Origin: Opitutaceae bacterium
Lineage (GTDB): Bacteria > Verrucomicrobiota > Verrucomicrobiia > Opitutales > Opitutaceae
Reading direction: 5' to 3'
Assembly: GCA_016794785.1 (NCBI GenBank)
Contig: JAEUHC010000013.1
Location: forward strand, 434,001 to 498,000
Length of the DNA stretch: 64,000 nt
Position 1 is the stretch's first letter, and each line of letters starts with the position of its first letter. The notes beneath the pieces are model-generated. The model was not told the DNA's origin. It was given only the letters and a program-made list of their open reading frames with translations, and did no database searches. Position numbers and translations under genes: made by a program. This document shows, in pieces, positions 49,357 to 58,900 of this stretch.

Positions 49357-51567
49357 ATGCCCTCCGCTCCCGCTGCCTCCTCCCGCCACACGTGGAAATT
49401 TTTCCGCACCGGCGGCCTTGATCAAGTCACCCTCGCCACCGGCGCCGATCTCCTCGCGCTCGAGCAGCTCGACCAAAAGCTCTGGGTCGCCCTGAGCTGC
49501 CCGGTCAAGGGCCTCGAGCTCGATGAAAAAACCCTCGCCCTCATCGACACCGACGGCGACGGACGTATCCGCGTCCCGGAACTGCTCGCCGTCATCAAGT
49601 GGGCCGCCGCCCACCTGAAGGATGTCGGTGATCTCCTCAAGGAGACCGACACCCTGCCGCTCTCCGCCTTCAACGAGGCCACGCCCGCGGGCAAGGCCGT
49701 CCTCGCCTCCGCCCGGCAGATTCTCAAGAACCTCGGCAAATCCACCGACGCCATCTCGCTCGGCGACGTCGCCGACACCGCCAAGATTTTCGCCGGCACC
49801 AAGTTCAACGGCGACGGCGTCATCACCGCCGCCTCCGCCGGCGACGCCGCCTCCGCCCAGCTCATCGCCGACATCATCGCCACCAAGGGCTCGGCCCCCG
49901 ATCGCAGCGGTGTGCCCGGCGTGAACCAAAAACACATCGACGACTTCTTCGCCGACTGCACCGCCTACGCCACCTGGGCCGCCGCCAACGGCGCCCCCCT
50001 CGGCGACAAATCCGCCGCGGCCCTCGCCGCCGTGAAGGCCGTGCGCGCCAAGGTCGAGGATTTCTTCGCCCGCTGCCGCCTCGCCGCCTTCGACGCCCGC
50101 GCCACCGCCGCAGTCAACCGCGCCGAGGCCGACTTCGTGGCCCTCGCCGCCAAGGATCTCGCCACCGCCTCCGCCGAGATCGCGCAGTTCCCCCTCGCCC
50201 GCATCGAGCCCGGCCGTGCGCTCCCGCTGTCGGATGGCGTCAATCCCGCCTGGGCCGACGCGATCGGCGCGCTGCACGCCGCCGCCGTCACCCCCGCCTA
50301 CGGCGCTGGCAAGACCTCGCTGACCGCCGCCGAATGGTCCGACCTCAACGGCAAACTCGCCGCCTACGAGGCCTGGAGCACCGGCAAGGCCGGCGGCTCC
50401 GTCGAGGCGCTCGGCCTCGACCGCGTGAAGGCACTCCTCGCCGGCAAGGGCAAGGAAGCCCTCACCGCCCTCGTCGCGCAGGACGCCGCCCTCGCCCCCG
50501 AGGCCGCGGCCATCGGCAACCTCGAGAAGCTCCTCCGCTGCACGCGCGACCTGCGCGCCCTGCTCCACAATTTCGTCAACTTCGCGGATTTCTACGCGCG
50601 CAAAAACGGCGGGGCCACCTTCCAGGCCGGCACGCTCTATCTCGACAGCCGCTCCTGCGAACTCTGCATCCGCGTCGATGCCCCGCAACCGCTAGCGGCG
50701 ATGAGCAAGGCCTACATCGCCTACGTCAACTGCACCCGTGCCGGTGGCGCCGCGATGACCGTCGCCTGCTGCTTCAGCCAGGGCGACGGCGACTACCTTT
50801 TCGTCGGCCGCCACGGCATCTTCTACGACCGCAAGGGCCGCGATTGGGACGCCGTCATCACCAGCATCGTCGAAAACCCGATCAGCCTGCGCCAGGCCTT
50901 CTGGTCCCCCTACAAGAAGTTCATCCGGATGATCGACGAGATGGCCGCCAAGCGCGCCGCCGCCGCCGATGCCGCGTCCAACGACCGCCTCAGCAAGGTC
51001 GCAGACAAGGCCGTCATTGCGGCGACCGATGCGGCCGCAAAGCAGGCTGTCGCGAATGCCCAACCCAAGGCGCCCGAGCCCCAGAAAAAAATCGATGTCG
51101 GTGTCGTGGCGGCCTTGGGCGTGGCCGTCGGTGCGATCGGCGGCGCGCTCGCCACCGTGGGGGCCAAACTCTCCGAATTCGCCTGGTGGCAGTTCCCCCT
51201 GATCGTCATCGCCGTGATGCTCGCGATTTCGACGCCCGCCGTAATCATCGCCTTCCTCAAGCTCCGCCAGCGCACCATCGGCCCGATCCTCGACGCCAAC
51301 GGCTGGGCCATCAACGGCCGCGTGAAGATCAACATCCCCTTCGGCACCGCGCTCACCGCGCGCGCCGTGCTGCCCCCCGGCGCCATCCGCTCCCTCGAGG
51401 ATCCCTACGAGGACAAGGCTGCCGCCCGCCGTCGCCGGAGAATCATCACGATCATCGTCGTGCTCGTCCTCGGCTATCTCGCCTGGGCCCGCTACAACCC
51501 GCAGGCGCCCGCCGGCCAAAACTGGAAGAGCGGCTGGAACTGGAAACCCTGGGCCTCCGCCCAGTAA
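49357..51567 (+). CDS. Large EF-hand-like, C-terminally membrane-anchored protein
   Basis: A 736-residue protein with no signal peptide. Residues 64-75 (DTDGDGRIRVPE) match a canonical EF-hand calcium loop, and a second weaker Asn/Asp-Gly-Asp site is near FNGDGVITAASAGD. The middle is Ala-rich and helical (DKSAAALAAVKAVRAKVEDFFARC). A beta-like region FADFYARKNGGATFQAGTLY follows, with cysteines in SRSCELCIRVD, NCTRAG and VACCFSQGDGDY. Hydrophobic helices at about 586-605 (VGVVAALGVAVGAIGGALAT), 613-635 and 687-704 anchor the C terminus. I do not recognise the family. It stands alone and is followed by a terminator. Confidence 0.75.
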   Translation: MPSAPAASSRHTWKFFRTGGLDQVTLATGADLLALEQLDQKLWVALSCPVKGLELDEKTLALIDTDGDGRIRVPELLAVIKWAAAHLKDVGDLLKETDTLPLSAFNEATPAGKAVLASARQILKNLGKSTDAISLGDVADTAKIFAGTKFNGDGVITAASAGDAASAQLIADIIATKGSAPDRSGVPGVNQKHIDDFFADCTAYATWAAANGAPLGDKSAAALAAVKAVRAKVEDFFARCRLAAFDARATAAVNRAEADFVALAAKDLATASAEIAQFPLARIEPGRALPLSDGVNPAWADAIGALHAAAVTPAYGAGKTSLTAAEWSDLNGKLAAYEAWSTGKAGGSVEALGLDRVKALLAGKGKEALTALVAQDAALAPEAAAIGNLEKLLRCTRDLRALLHNFVNFADFYARKNGGATFQAGTLYLDSRSCELCIRVDAPQPLAAMSKAYIAYVNCTRAGGAAMTVACCFSQGDGDYLFVGRHGIFYDRKGRDWDAVITSIVENPISLRQAFWSPYKKFIRMIDEMAAKRAAAADAASNDRLSKVADKAVIAATDAAAKQAVANAQPKAPEPQKKIDVGVVAALGVAVGAIGGALATVGAKLSEFAWWQFPLIVIAVMLAISTPAVIIAFLKLRQRTIGPILDANGWAINGRVKINIPFGTALTARAVLPPGAIRSLEDPYEDKAAARRRRRIITIIVVLVLGYLAWARYNPQAPAGQNWKSGWNWKPWASAQ

Positions 51568-51587
51568 CGCTCCGGCTTCCTGCGCGA

Positions 51588-51621
51588 CCGGCCCCGGGAT
51601 TTTCCCGCGGCCGGTTTTTTT
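51588..51621 (+). terminator. Rho-independent terminator after the EF-hand-like gene
   Basis: CCGGCC...GGGA (51588-51599) pairs with TCCC...GGCCGG (51603-51614), with one inner mismatch and a short T-rich loop, followed by TTTTTTT at 51615-51621. It lies 20 bases after the stop. Confidence 0.82.
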
Positions 51622-51698
51622 CGCCCGGATTTTCGCGGGCCCCGCTGTTTTTGGGATAGTCCTTTGGCCCCGCGATCCCTAGTCCCTGTCCCGCATTC

Positions 51699-53111
51699 AT
51701 GAAAATAAACTCCTCCCTCACTCCGCAGAAACTGCGCAAGAAGACCGCCCGCGTGTTCGAGCTCGCCGGCCAGAAGATCCGCGCCATCGACGCCGCGTGG
51801 GATCCGTCCAAGGGCACGCCCGTCTTCACGTGGAAGGGCAAATACACCTCCCGCGGCTGGACGGAGTGGACGCAGGGTTTCCAGTTCGGGATGTCGTTTC
51901 TCCAATACGACGCGACCGGCGACGAGAGCTTCCTCAAGCTCGGCCGCGAGAAGACCGTGAAATACATGGCCTCGCACGTCTCGCACGTCGGCGTGCATGA
52001 CCACGGCTTCAACAACGTCTCCACCTACGGCAATCTCCGCCGCCTCATCCTTGAGGGCAAAATCGCCAAGGACCAGGGCGAGCTCGACTACACCGAGATC
52101 GCGCTCAAGGCCTCCGGCGCCGTGCAGGCCGCGCGCCACGTCACCACCGCCTACAAGCAGCCGTGGTCGCCCACCGGTCGCGGCGCGGGCGTCGCGCCCA
52201 GCGGCTACGTCTATTCCTTCAACGGCCCGCAGTCGCTCTTCGCCGACACCATCCGCTCGATGCGCTCGCTCGTCGTCGCGCATCAGCTCGGCCACGTGCT
52301 CATGGGCGAAGGCGACAAGCCGATCAACCTGCTCCACCGCGCGGTCGAGCACGCCGCGACCACCGCGCGTTTCAACGTCTTCTTCGGCACGGGCCGCGAC
52401 AGCTACGATGTGCGCGGCCGCGTCGCGCACGAGAGCGTGTTCAACCGCAACGACGGCCAGTTCCGCTGCCCCAGCTCCCAGCAGGGCTACTCGCCCTTCA
52501 CGACCTGGACGCGCGGCGCCGCGTGGATCATCGCCGGCTACGCCGAGCAGCTCGAGTTTCTTGATACGGTCAAGGGCTCCGACCTCGACGCCGTCGGCGG
52601 CCGCCGGGCCGTGACGGATTTGTTTTTGGAAACCGCCCGCGCCACGAGCGACTACTACATCGACGGCTATTCCGCCAAGGACGGCGTGCCCTACTGGGAT
52701 TCGATGGCGCTCAACAGCCACAAGCTCGGCGACTACACGAAGAAGAACGCCGATCCCTTCAATGCCCACGAGCCTGTGGACAGCTCCGCCGCCGCCATCG
52801 CCGCGCAGGGCTTCCTGCGCCTCGGCACCTACCTCACCGCCAAGGGCGAGAAAGCCGCCGGGAAGAAATATTTCCAAGCCGGCCTCACGATTGCCGACAC
52901 GCTGTTCGACGAGCCTTATCTCTCCGCCGACAAGAAGCACCAGGGCCTCCTGCTGCACAGCGTCTATCACCGCCCCAACGGCTGGGACCACGTGCCCAAG
53001 GGCCAGAAGGTCCCGTGCGGCGAAGCCTGCATGTGGGGCGACTACCACGCGGTCGAGCTCGCCCTCCTCATCTCACGCCTCGCCGAGGGGAAATACTACA
53101 CGTTCTTCTGA
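51699..53111 (+). CDS. Glycoside hydrolase family 88/105-like unsaturated uronyl hydrolase
   Basis: A 470-residue protein with the alpha/alpha-barrel features of family 88 unsaturated glucuronyl/galacturonyl hydrolases. GWTEWTQGFQFGMSFLQYDATGD is a helix of the barrel, and HVGVHDHGFNNVSTYGNL holds the conserved His-Asp-x-Gly-Phe. GVPYWDSMALNSH contains the second conserved Asp, and DSSAAAIAAQGFLRLG and GEACMWGDYHAVELAL complete the pattern. Such enzymes hydrate the 4,5-double bond left by polysaccharide lyases. There is no signal peptide, so it acts on imported oligosaccharides. No lyase gene is nearby. Confidence 0.82.
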   Translation: MKINSSLTPQKLRKKTARVFELAGQKIRAIDAAWDPSKGTPVFTWKGKYTSRGWTEWTQGFQFGMSFLQYDATGDESFLKLGREKTVKYMASHVSHVGVHDHGFNNVSTYGNLRRLILEGKIAKDQGELDYTEIALKASGAVQAARHVTTAYKQPWSPTGRGAGVAPSGYVYSFNGPQSLFADTIRSMRSLVVAHQLGHVLMGEGDKPINLLHRAVEHAATTARFNVFFGTGRDSYDVRGRVAHESVFNRNDGQFRCPSSQQGYSPFTTWTRGAAWIIAGYAEQLEFLDTVKGSDLDAVGGRRAVTDLFLETARATSDYYIDGYSAKDGVPYWDSMALNSHKLGDYTKKNADPFNAHEPVDSSAAAIAAQGFLRLGTYLTAKGEKAAGKKYFQAGLTIADTLFDEPYLSADKKHQGLLLHSVYHRPNGWDHVPKGQKVPCGEACMWGDYHAVELALLISRLAEGKYYTFF

Positions 53112-53134
53112 GCGCGCGTTCACTCACACGATTC

Positions 53135-53171
53135 GCGCCGCTCGCATTTCCCGCGCGCGGCGCTTTTCTTT
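53135..53171 (+). terminator. Possible terminator between GH88-like gene and rlmN
   Basis: GCGCCGC (53135-53141) can pair with GCGGCGC (53157-53163), followed by TTTTCTTT. The loop is long (15 bases) and could form a smaller inner hairpin. Confidence 0.5.
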
Positions 53172-53178
53172 ACCCCTC

Positions 53179-54342
53179 GTGAAGCCGCCCGCCGCCACCA
53201 ACCTCTACGATCTCACGCGCCCCGAGCTAAGCGCGCTGTTCGTGCGCTGGGGGTTTTCGCCGGTGCATGCAGCGCGGCTGTGGAACTACCTCTACCTTGC
53301 TCTCGCCGATTCGTTTTCCGCGGAGGCGATGCCGGAGCTGCCGGAAAAAATCCGGGCGCGGCTCCGCGCCGAGACGTCCCTCGGCCTCCTGCCCACCGCG
53401 CTGGAGACGGATTCGAGCGACGGCTTCACGCGCAAATACCTCCTCGCGCTTGCCGACGGCGAACGCATCGAGACGGTGCTGATGCGTTTCACCGGCCGCG
53501 TGACGGCCTGCATCAGCTCGCAGGTGGGATGCGCGATGGGCTGCGTGTTCTGCGCCACCGGCCAAATGGGCTACACCCGCCACCTCACGCCGGGCGAAAT
53601 CGTCGCGCAGGCTGTGCATGTCGCGCGCGCGTTGCGTAAGACCTCTTGTCATGGCGAGGAGCGCAGCGACGAAGCCATCCAGCTGGATCGCCACGGCGCG
53701 CTTCGCGCACCTCGCGATGACAAGGGAGCGGAGCCTGCGGACAAACGATCAGGTTTCCGCCTCCGCAACATCGTCCTCATGGGCATGGGCGAACCGCTGC
53801 ACAACTACGACGCCGTGATGCACGCCATCGACATCCTGCGCGACGAGGCCGGCCTCGCGATCGCCGCCGAACGGATCACGCTCAGCACGGTCGGCGTCGT
53901 GCCCGGCATTTTGCGGCTCGCGCAGGAGATGCGCCCGATGCACCTCGCGGTTTCGCTGCACGCCGCCACACAGGCGGAGCGCGCCGCGCTCGTGCCCGCC
54001 GCGAAAAAATGGCCGCTCGACGAACTCATGGCCGCCTGCCGCACCTACAGCGAGGCGACCGGCCGGCGGATTTTCTACGAGTGGACGCTCATCGAGGGGA
54101 AAAACGATTCACCCGATCATGCGCACGCGGTCGGCGAATTGCTCCGCGGTCTGCCCGCGCAAGTGAACCTGATCCCGCTCAACCCCACGACCGGCTACGA
54201 CGGCGCGCCCACGCACACCGCCGCGGCCAAGAATTTCCAGCGCATCCTCGCCGACGAGTTCAAGCTCCCGAGCACCGTGCGCCAGCGCCGCGGCATCGAC
54301 ATCGCCGCCGGCTGCGGCCAGCTGGCGGTGGCGGCAGGCTGA
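53179..54342 (+). CDS. rlmN: Dual-specificity rRNA/tRNA m2A methyltransferase with repeat-derived insertion
   Basis: RlmN methylates A2503 of 23S rRNA and A37 of some tRNAs by radical SAM chemistry. GTG 53179 starts a 387-residue protein. The radical-SAM triad is Cys118/122/125 in CAMGCVFC. Cys111 (RVTACISSQ) and Cys379 (DIAAGCGQL) correspond to the two catalytic cysteines of the E. coli enzyme (118 and 355), and GMGEP is at 202-206. Residues about 156-191 (CHGEERSDEAIQLD to DDKGAEP) are a repeat-encoded insertion between the cluster motif and GMGEP. Net insertion from cysteine spacing is about 31 residues. Confidence 0.92.
   Translation: MKPPAATNLYDLTRPELSALFVRWGFSPVHAARLWNYLYLALADSFSAEAMPELPEKIRARLRAETSLGLLPTALETDSSDGFTRKYLLALADGERIETVLMRFTGRVTACISSQVGCAMGCVFCATGQMGYTRHLTPGEIVAQAVHVARALRKTSCHGEERSDEAIQLDRHGALRAPRDDKGAEPADKRSGFRLRNIVLMGMGEPLHNYDAVMHAIDILRDEAGLAIAAERITLSTVGVVPGILRLAQEMRPMHLAVSLHAATQAERAALVPAAKKWPLDELMAACRTYSEATGRRIFYEWTLIEGKNDSPDHAHAVGELLRGLPAQVNLIPLNPTTGYDGAPTHTAAAKNFQRILADEFKLPSTVRQRRGIDIAAGCGQLAVAAG
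53645..53724. repeat. In-frame ERSDEAI-type palindromic element inside rlmN
   Basis: CTTGTCATGGCGAGG (53645-53659) pairs with CCTCGCGATGACAAG (53710-53724) with one mismatch in 15, closing an element of 80 bases. The peptide CHGEERSDEAIQ is the hallmark of a palindromic repeat dispersed in many bacterial phyla, with DNA core GTCAT.GCGAGGAGCG. Here it is read through in frame. Confidence 0.92.
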
Positions 54343-54354
54343 GCATTCGGGCAC

Positions 54355-54381
54355 AAAAAAGGCGCCGTGGGTTGGCGCCTT
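54355..54381 (-). terminator. Rho-independent terminator of gltD
   Basis: On the minus strand GGCGCC, a seven-base loop and GGCGCC are followed by TTTTTT. It lies 25 bases after the gltD stop and between the convergent gltD and rlmN genes. The plus-strand side has only a short T run, so it serves mainly gltD. Confidence 0.85.
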
Positions 54382-54406
54382 GAAAGCTCTCCGTGCTTGA
54401 TTCGCC

Positions 54407-55891
54407 TTACGGCAGATCGGTCGAGCCCATCAGGAATCGGTCGCACTCGCGCGCGGCGCCGCGGCCTTCGTTGATCGCCCAGACCACGAGGCTCTGGCCG
54501 CGGCGGCAGTCGCCGGCCGCGAAGATGTTCGGGTGGTTGGTGCGATACTTCTCGTGCTCGGCCTTGATGTTCGAGCGGGCGTCGGTCTCGAGCTTGAGAT
54601 CCTTGAGGATCGCCTGCTCGGGCCCGAGGAAGCCCATGGCGAGGAGCACGAGCTGCGCGGGGCGCGTCTTTTCCGTGCCGGGGACTTCCTGCGGCACGAA
54701 CTGGCCCTTGTCGTTCTTACCCCACTTGATCTCGACGGTGACGAGTTCCTTTACGCGGCCCTCGGCGTCGCCGATGAATTTCTTCACCGTGGTGAGATAG
54801 ACGCGCGGATCGGCGCCGAACTTGGCGGCGGCCTCTTCCTGGCCGTAGTCCATCTTGTAGGTCTTGGGCCACTCGGGCCACGGGTTGTCGGCCGCGCGCT
54901 CCAACGGCGGCTTCGGGAGAATCTCGATCTGCACGAGGCTCTTGCAGCCGTGGCGGATGGAGGTGCCGACGCAGTCGGTGCCGGTGTCGCCGCCGCCGAT
55001 GACGACGACGTCCTTGCCCTTGGCGTTGATCGGGCAGTGCTCCGCGCCGCCGTTGAGGACGGCCTTGGTGTTCTCGGTGAGAAACTCCATCGCGAAGTGC
55101 ACGCCCTTGAGCGCGCGCCCCTCGATGGGGAGATCGCGCGGCTGCGTGGCGCCGGTGCAGATGACGGTGGCGTCGTATTCCTTCAGGAAAATCTCGGAGT
55201 CCACGTTCTCGCCGACGTTGGCGTTGCAGATGAACTTGATGCCTTCCTGCTCCATGAGCTGGATGCGGCGCAGCACGACCTCCTTCTTGTCGAGCTTCAT
55301 GTTGGGGATGCCATACATGAGCAGGCCGCCCGGGCGATCAGCGCGCTCGAAGACGGTGACGGTGTGGCCGGCCTTGTTGAGCTGCGCGGCGGCGGAGAGG
55401 CCGGCGGGGCCGGAGCCGATGACGGCGACCTTCTTGCCGGTGCGGACCTTGGGCGGCTCGGGGAGGACCCAGCCCTCCTCCCAACCCTTGTCGATGATGG
55501 AGGCCTCGATGTTCTTGATCGTGACGGGCGGGGCGTTGATGCCGAGCACGCACGAGCCCTCGCACGGCGCGGGGCACACGCGGCCGGTGAACTCGGGGAA
55601 GTTGTTCGTCTTGTGCAGGCGGTGCAGCGCCTCGTGCCAGAGCCCGCGATACACGAGATCGTTGAACTCCGGGATCAGGTTGTTGATCGGGCAGCCGCTG
55701 GCCATGCCGCTGATCAATTTGCCCGTGTGGCAGAACGGGATGCCGCAATCCATGCAGCGCGCGCCCTGCGTGCGGAGCTTCTTGTCCTCCATGTGATGGT
55801 GGAACTCCTTCCAGTCCTTGACGCGCTCGGCCGGCGTGCGGTCGACCGGCAGTTCGCGCAGATACTCGATGAATCCAGTTGGCTTGCCCAT
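54407..55891 (-). CDS. gltD: Glutamate synthase, NADPH-binding small subunit
   Basis: The beta subunit oxidises NADPH and passes electrons through iron-sulfur clusters to the large subunit. The 494-residue sequence has the cluster cysteines in [26 protein letters not shown] and [13 protein letters not shown]. It also has an FAD Rossmann motif [18 protein letters not shown] and an NADPH motif [21 protein letters not shown] (quoted in pieces). The C-terminal [19 protein letters not shown] closes the FAD site. It starts 45 bases downstream of the gltB stop on the same strand, forming gltBD. Confidence 0.95.
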   Translation of the reverse strand: MGKPTGFIEYLRELPVDRTPAERVKDWKEFHHHMEDKKLRTQGARCMDCGIPFCHTGKLISGMASGCPINNLIPEFNDLVYRGLWHEALHRLHKTNNFPEFTGRVCPAPCEGSCVLGINAPPVTIKNIEASIIDKGWEEGWVLPEPPKVRTGKKVAVIGSGPAGLSAAAQLNKAGHTVTVFERADRPGGLLMYGIPNMKLDKKEVVLRRIQLMEQEGIKFICNANVGENVDSEIFLKEYDATVICTGATQPRDLPIEGRALKGVHFAMEFLTENTKAVLNGGAEHCPINAKGKDVVVIGGGDTGTDCVGTSIRHGCKSLVQIEILPKPPLERAADNPWPEWPKTYKMDYGQEEAAAKFGADPRVYLTTVKKFIGDAEGRVKELVTVEIKWGKNDKGQFVPQEVPGTEKTRPAQLVLLAMGFLGPEQAILKDLKLETDARSNIKAEHEKYRTNHPNIFAAGDCRRGQSLVVWAINEGRGAARECDRFLMGSTDLP

Positions 55892-55936
55892 GATCGTGAA
55901 GTCGGAGGTGAAGGTGAACGGTGGAGCGCGAAACGT

Positions 55937-58900
55937 TTAGTTGCCGCCGACGCGCGAGGTGTCGCGGGCGTTTTCCTCGAAGGCGGACATGATGGCCTCG
56001 TCGCCGGTGAGGCCGGAGGCGCGGGCGCGCTCGATGCAGGCGAGCATGCGCTTGTAGTCCTTGGGCATCACCTTGACGAACTTGGGCACGAACTTGTCCC
56101 ACTCGGCCAAAATGGCCTTGGCGCGTTCGCTCTTCGTGTAGTCGTAGTGCTTCTGGATCATCGCGCGCACGGTCGCGATTTCCTTGGCGTCCTCGAGCTT
56201 CTCGATGCCGACCATCTGCGGGTTGACGCGCTTGGGGAAGTCCCCGGCCTCGTCGAGCACGTAGCCGATGCCGCCGGACATGCCGGCGCCGAAGTTGCGG
56301 CCGGCGCGGCCGAGCACGACGACGTGGCCGCCGGTCATGTATTCGCAGCCGTTGTCACCGATGCCCTCGACCACGACGGTCACGCCGGAGTTGCGGACCG
56401 CGAAGCGTTCGCCGCCCATGCCGCGGATGTAGGCCTCGCCGGCGCTCGCGCCGTAGAAGGCGACGTTGCCGACGATCATGTTTTCCTCGGCCTTGAAGGT
56501 GGCCTTGGCGTCGGGATAGATGATCAGCTTGCCGCCGGAGAGGCCCTTGCCGAAGTAGTCGTTGGCGTCGCCCTCGATCGCGAGCGTCATGCCGCGGGTG
56601 ACAAACGCGCCGAAGCTCTGGCCGGCGGAGCCGGTGAACTTCAGCTTGATCGTGTCCTCGGGCAGGCCCTTCGCGCCGTGCTTCTTGGTGATCTCGCCGG
56701 AGGTGATCGTGCCGGTCACGCGGTTGACGTTGCGAATCGGAAGTTCCGCGACGACTTTTTCGCCGCGCTCGATGGCGGGGCGGCAGATGTCGAGGAGCGT
56801 GGTGACGTCGAGCGAGCGGTCGATGCCGTGGTCCTGCTTCATCGAGCAGAAGCGGCCGATCTCGGGGCCCGCGTCGGGCTGGTAGAGGATGCTCGAGAAA
56901 TCGAGGCCCTTCGCCTTCCAGTGATCCACGGCCTTCTTCGCCTCGAGGCGATCGGTGCGGCCGATCATCTCCTCGATGGTGCGGAAGCCGAGCGCGGCCA
57001 TGATCTCGCGCATGTCCTCCGCGATGAACTTCATGAAGTTCACGACGTGCTCGGGCTTGCCGGCAAACTTGGCGCGGAGCTGAGGGTCCTGCGTGGCGAC
57101 GCCCGCGGGGCAGGTATTCAGATGGCACACGCGCATCATGATGCAGCCGGTGGCGACGAGCGGCGCGGTGGCGAAGCCGAACTCCTCGGCACCGAGCAGC
57201 GCGGCGATGATCACGTCGCGGCCGGTCTTGAGCTGGCCGTCGGTCTCGACGGCGATGCGGCTGCGGAGATTGTTAAGGACGAGCGTCTGGTGCGTCTCGG
57301 CGAGGCCGAGCTCCCAGGGGAGGCCCGCGTGCTGGAGCGAGGTCTGTGGCGAGGCGCCGGTGCCGCCATCGTAGCCGGAGATGAGGACCACGTCCGCATG
57401 CGCCTTGGCGACGCCCGCGGCGATGGTGCCGACGCCGACTTCGGAAACGAGCTTCACGGAGATGCGCGCGTCCTTGTTGGCGTTCTTGAGATCGTGGATC
57501 AGCTCCGCGAGATCTTCGATCGAGTAGATGTCGTGGTGCGGCGGCGGGGAGATGAGGCCGACGCCCGCGGTCGTGCCGCGGGTCTTGGCGACCCACGGGT
57601 AAACCTTGGAGCCGGGCAACTGGCCGCCCTCGCCGGGCTTCGCACCCTGCGCCATCTTGATTTGGAGTTCCTTCGCGTTGACGAGGTATTCGCTCGTGAC
57701 GCCGAAGCGGCCGGAGGCGACCTGCTTGATCGCGGAGTTCTTCGAGTCGCCGCGCTCGTTGGTCCAGGTGAAGCGCGCGGGATCCTCGCCGCCTTCGCCG
57801 GTGTTGGACTTGCCGCCGATGCGGTTCATCGCGATGGCGAGCGTCTCGTGCGCCTCGCTGGAGATCGAGCCGTAGGACATGGCGCCAGTCTTGAAGCGCT
57901 TCATGATCTGCTCGGCGGGCTCGACTTCCTCGAGCGGGATCGGGGTGTTGCCACCCTTGAAGTCGAGCAGCGAGCGCAGCGTGCACAGCGCCTTGCCCTG
58001 CTCGTTCACGAGCTTGGCGTAGGACTGGTAGGCGGGCTTGCTGTTCTGGCGGACGGCCTTTTGCAGCGCGTGCACCGACTCGGGAGTGAACAGATGCGCC
58101 TCGCCGCTGGCGCGCCACTGGTAGAGGCCGCCCACCGGGAGCACGTGACCGTCGACCTGGCGATCAGGATACGCGGCGCGATGGCGCATGAGCACTTCCT
58201 GCGCAATCACGTCGAGGCCGATGCCGCCGACGCGCGAGGGCGTCCAGGTGAAGTAGTGCTCGATCACGTCCTGCCGGAGGCCGAGGGCCTCGAACACCTG
58301 CGCCCCGCGATACGACTGGATGGCGGAGATGCCCATCTTGGACATGACCTTGACCACGCCCTTCGACGCGGCCTTCACGAAATTCGCGCAGCCCTTCTTG
58401 TGATCGACGCCGGGCAGCATGCCCTCGCGGATCATGTCGTCGATCGTCTCGAATGCGACGTAGGGGTTGATGGCGGTGACGCCATAACCGATGAGCAGCG
58501 CGAAGTGATGGACCTCGCGCGCCTCGCCCGTCTCGAGGACGAGGGAGACCTTGGTGCGGAGGCCTTCGCGGATCAGATAATGGTGCAGGCCGGCGACGGC
58601 GAGGAGCGACGGGATGGGCGCGTAGTCCTTGGTGACGCCGCGGTCCGAGAGGATGACCACGTTGACCTCGTCCTCCTCGATCATGCGGCGGGCGAGCACG
58701 GAGAGTTCCTCCATCGACTTCTCAAGGCCGATCTTACCGCGGGCGACGCGGAAGAGAATCGGGAGCACGCCGGTCTTGAGGCCGGGGAGATTGGTGCGGC
58801 GAATCTTGGCGAATTCCTCGTTAGTGAGAACAGGCCACTTCAGCTCGACGCGGCGGCAGGCGGTCGGCTGCGGGTTGAGCAGGTTGCCCTCGGAGCCGAG

